The notes beneath the pieces were generated by a model. That model did no database searches and was not told the DNA's origin. It worked only from the letters and a program-made list of their open reading frames with translations. 64,000 bases of DNA from Spirilliplanes yamanashiensis (lineage in GTDB: Bacteria > Actinomycetota > Actinomycetes > Mycobacteriales > Micromonosporaceae): contig NZ_BOOY01000028.1 of assembly GCF_016863475.1 (NCBI RefSeq), forward strand, positions 1 to 64,000. The letters run 5' to 3'. The position numbers were made by a program, and so were the translations under genes. This document shows positions 62,035-64,000 of this stretch, piece by piece. Numbering within the stretch: position 1 is the stretch's first letter; the number at the start of each line of letters is the position of its first letter.

Positions 62035-63833
62035 TCGGGGACGCCACGACGCGGGGCACCCCCCTGCGCCCCACCGATCCCCGCACCCTCGGCCCCTACA
62101 CGCTGCTCGCCCGGCTCGGCTCCGGCGGGATGGGCGTCGTGTTCCTCGCCCGGGGCGCCGACGGGCTCGTCGCCATCAAGATGGTGCACGCCGAGCTGGC
62201 CGGCGACGACGAGTTCCGCCGCCGGTTCCGCTCCGAGGTCGAGCGCGCCCGCTCCGTCCCGTCGTTCTGCACCGCCGAGCTGCTCGGCGCGGACCCCGAC
62301 GCGCCGCGGCCCTACCTGGTCGTCGAGTACGTCGACGGGCCGTCCCTGACCGAGGTCGTCGCCGAGCGCGGCCCGCTCAGCCCGGCGAACCTGCACGCCG
62401 TCGCGATCGGCGTCGCCACCGCCCTGACCGCCATCCACGACGCGGGCGTCATCCACCGCGACCTCAAGCCGCGCAACGTGCTGCTCGCCCCCGGCAGCCC
62501 CAAGGTCATCGACTTCGGCATCGCCCGCGCGCTCGAGGCCACCAGCCAGCACACCCGCACCGACCAGATGGTCGGCACCGTCGCCTACATGGCGCCCGAG
62601 CGGTTCTCCGCCCAGCCCGGCACCCCGCTCACCCCCGCCGCCGACGTCTTCGCGTGGGGCTGCGTCGTCGCGTACGCGGGCACCGGCCGCACCCCGTTCA
62701 GCGGCGACTCGCCCGCCGCGACCGCCGCCCGCATCCTCACCCAGCCGCCCGACCTCGCCGGCCTCACCGGACCCCTGCGCGGCATGGTGGAGCTGGCGCT
62801 GGCCACCGAACCCCGCGAGCGGCCCACCGCCCGCGACCTGCTCGACATGCTGCTCGGCGCCGGGCCCCAGCGCACCCCGCCGCTGGCCGAGGCGTTCGCC
62901 GCCCAGCCCGCGCTGCGCACCGCCGCCGCCGAGGTGCAGGCGGCCACGTCCACGGGCGGCCACCCGATCCCGCGCCAGCGGGCGGCCGAGGGCGTCCCCG
63001 CCGCCGGCCCCGCCGGCCCCGCCGGTGCCACCGCGTACTTCCCGCCGGTCGCCGGGCCGCCCGAGCCGCCGCCGGGCCCGCCGCGCGGGCACCGCGGCGC
63101 CGCCCGCGCCGCCGGCCGCCGGCCCGGCCGCACCCGGCGCGTCGTCGTCGGCGCACTGGCCGCCTTCGGCGCCCTCGTGCTCGCCGGCCTCGCCGCCGCC
63201 GTCATCCACGACTACACCTCGACGACCCACGGGCCCGCGTACGTCGAGACGGTCTACACGCTGCCGCAGGGCACCCCGTTCATCGCCGACTCCCTGAGCA
63301 CCGGCGGGCAGTACCTCGACAGCGAGATCGAGGGCGAGACCGGCTCCCACTGCCGCATCGCCGACGGCGCCATGCGCGCCCAGCGCGTCACCCCCGGCGT
63401 CTACCAGTGCGAGGGCCCCGAGAAGCAGCTCGCCGGCGACCACACCGTCGCCGTCACCGCCACCGTCGAGCAGCCCGGCACCTGCGTCGCGTTCTGGCTG
63501 CACTGGTCCAGCCGCGGCAGCTACGTCGTCACCGCCTGCGCCGCCGGCGTCACCGTCACCGTCGAGCAGACCGACCGCGACAACTACACCCTCGGCGACC
63601 TCGTCTGGGACGCGCCGCTGCCCGTCGGCGAGCCCGTCCGGTTCGAGCTCGCCGTCGAGGGCGGCGTGCTGACCGTCGCCCACGACGGCGTGTACGCCGG
63701 CGACATCCCGCTGCCCGAGGCCGGCCTCGACCGCGGGCGCACCTTCTTCGGCATCGCCAGCGACCCCGCCGACGACACCCCGCCGTACGCCGCGTCCTTC
63801 TCCGACGTCGAGATCCAGACGCTCGGCGGGTGA
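62031..63833 (+). CDS. Transmembrane Ser/Thr kinase with extracellular beta domain
   Basis: This 600-residue PknB-type kinase has glycine loop GSGGMGVVF (30-38), K50 (VAIKMVH), HRDLKPRN, DFGIA and GTVAYMAPE. A Pro/Ala-rich juxtamembrane segment (about 290-365) leads to one helix (about 371-391). The ectodomain of about 205 residues (GTPFIADSLSTGG ... VAFWLHWSS ... GRTFFGIASD) is beta-rich and concanavalin/LamG-like, with cysteines at CRIADG, YQCEG, GTCVAF and TACAAG that could pair. It probably reads an external ligand. It overlaps the CcdA stop by 4 nt. There are no PASTA repeats. Ligand and substrates are unknown. Confidence 0.9.
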   Translation: MIGDATTRGTPLRPTDPRTLGPYTLLARLGSGGMGVVFLARGADGLVAIKMVHAELAGDDEFRRRFRSEVERARSVPSFCTAELLGADPDAPRPYLVVEYVDGPSLTEVVAERGPLSPANLHAVAIGVATALTAIHDAGVIHRDLKPRNVLLAPGSPKVIDFGIARALEATSQHTRTDQMVGTVAYMAPERFSAQPGTPLTPAADVFAWGCVVAYAGTGRTPFSGDSPAATAARILTQPPDLAGLTGPLRGMVELALATEPRERPTARDLLDMLLGAGPQRTPPLAEAFAAQPALRTAAAEVQAATSTGGHPIPRQRAAEGVPAAGPAGPAGATAYFPPVAGPPEPPPGPPRGHRGAARAAGRRPGRTRRVVVGALAAFGALVLAGLAAAVIHDYTSTTHGPAYVETVYTLPQGTPFIADSLSTGGQYLDSEIEGETGSHCRIADGAMRAQRVTPGVYQCEGPEKQLAGDHTVAVTATVEQPGTCVAFWLHWSSRGSYVVTACAAGVTVTVEQTDRDNYTLGDLVWDAPLPVGEPVRFELAVEGGVLTVAHDGVYAGDIPLPEAGLDRGRTFFGIASDPADDTPPYAASFSDVEIQTLGG

Positions 63834-63844
63834 TCCGCGGCGGG

Positions 63845-63850
63845 TAGGGT
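63845..63850 (+). promoter_or_regulatory. -10 box for the next kinase gene
   Basis: TAGGGT ends 7 nt before the GTG at 63858, overlapping the end region of the preceding kinase gene. It would give a leaderless transcript. Confidence 0.4.
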
Positions 63851-63857
63851 TCGCGGG

Positions 63858-64000
63858 GTGAGCAGCCACGGGACCCGTGCGTCCGCGCTGCGGCCCACCG
63901 ACCCCGGCCGGCTCGGCGCGTACCGGCTCGTCGGCCGGCTCGGCCAGGGCGGCATGGGCACCGTCTACCTCGCCGAGTCCCCGCGCGGCGACCTGGTCGC
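63858..64000 (+). CDS. Ser/Thr protein kinase (5' part, cut by window end)
   Basis: The first 47 codons of another PknB-type kinase are visible: after VSSHGTRASALRPTDPGRLG come the Tyr-Arg-Leu strand and the glycine loop GRLGQGGMGTVYLAESP. The N-terminus (LRPTDPxxLGxY) closely matches the preceding kinase (LRPTDPRTLGPY), so these two are likely tandem paralogues. The catalytic loop and any ectodomain lie beyond 64000. The start is GTG, with a TAGGGT box 7 nt upstream. Confidence 0.85.
   Translation, partial: MSSHGTRASALRPTDPGRLGAYRLVGRLGQGGMGTVYLAESPRGDLV

Overview
The window reads as chromosome from a very GC-rich actinobacterium, most likely in or near the Micromonosporaceae. The evidence is the extreme third-position GC, frequent GTG and TTG starts, TAGnnT-type -10 boxes placed 6-7 nt before start codons (leaderless transcripts), several eukaryotic-type Ser/Thr kinases, STAS proteins, an MMPL transporter and NarL/DesK-type two-component pairs. 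The genus is an inference; no rRNA or phylogenetic marker is present. I see no IS element, prophage or CRISPR array.

Layout. 0.2-4.8 kb: a tight operon with a sulfonate/nitrate-type ABC importer (permease, ATPase, lipoprotein binding protein), an AprA/FrdA-type flavoprotein and an AprB-like two-cluster ferredoxin. 4.9-9.1 kb: a soluble Ser/Thr kinase tail-to-tail with a bacterial PRMT-like methyltransferase, an APC amino-acid permease and a STAS protein. 9.1-22.8 kb: an esterase/ATP-grasp pair, a SNF2 helicase/SWIM pair, a ChaA-type antiporter, phosphoglucomutase, a CopC-CopD fusion, STAS, YaaA, a membrane FKBP and a secreted-domain protein. 22.9-32.6 kb: an MMPL transporter with a long repeat tail, and two adjacent two-component systems, one with a double-length kinase whose second half looks catalytically dead. 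32.7-40.0 kb: a GGDEF-EAL protein, 6-phosphogluconate dehydrogenase, a GGDEF protein, an orphan MazF-like toxin, a methyltransferase and a transglutaminase-like protease.

40.1-53.6 kb is a compact selenocysteine island. It holds fdhA with an in-frame UGA (Sec184) and an adjacent bSECIS hairpin, fdhB, an NrfD-type membrane subunit, an OFA-family formate/oxalate transporter, selD, tRNA-Sec (selC), selA and selB. A PARG-type ADP-ribose glycohydrolase, a GNAT enzyme and a DUF3455 protein are interspersed. Machinery and substrate enzyme are therefore encoded together.

53.6-56.7 kb carries an NTF2-like protein, a DUF305 lipoprotein, an AA10 lytic polysaccharide monooxygenase with a C-terminal carbohydrate-binding module, and a membrane-anchored surface protein. 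57.1-62.0 kb is a redox module: a di-heme membrane protein with a large Arg/Asp-rich tail, a NuoF-like flavoprotein-ferredoxin fusion, a TlpA-like lipoprotein thioredoxin and CcdA. It runs into a transmembrane Ser/Thr kinase, and a second kinase gene is cut by the window end. The most interesting parts are the Sec island, the AprAB-like importer operon, the redox module, the PRMT-like enzyme, the half-dead double kinase and the repeat-tailed MMPL protein.
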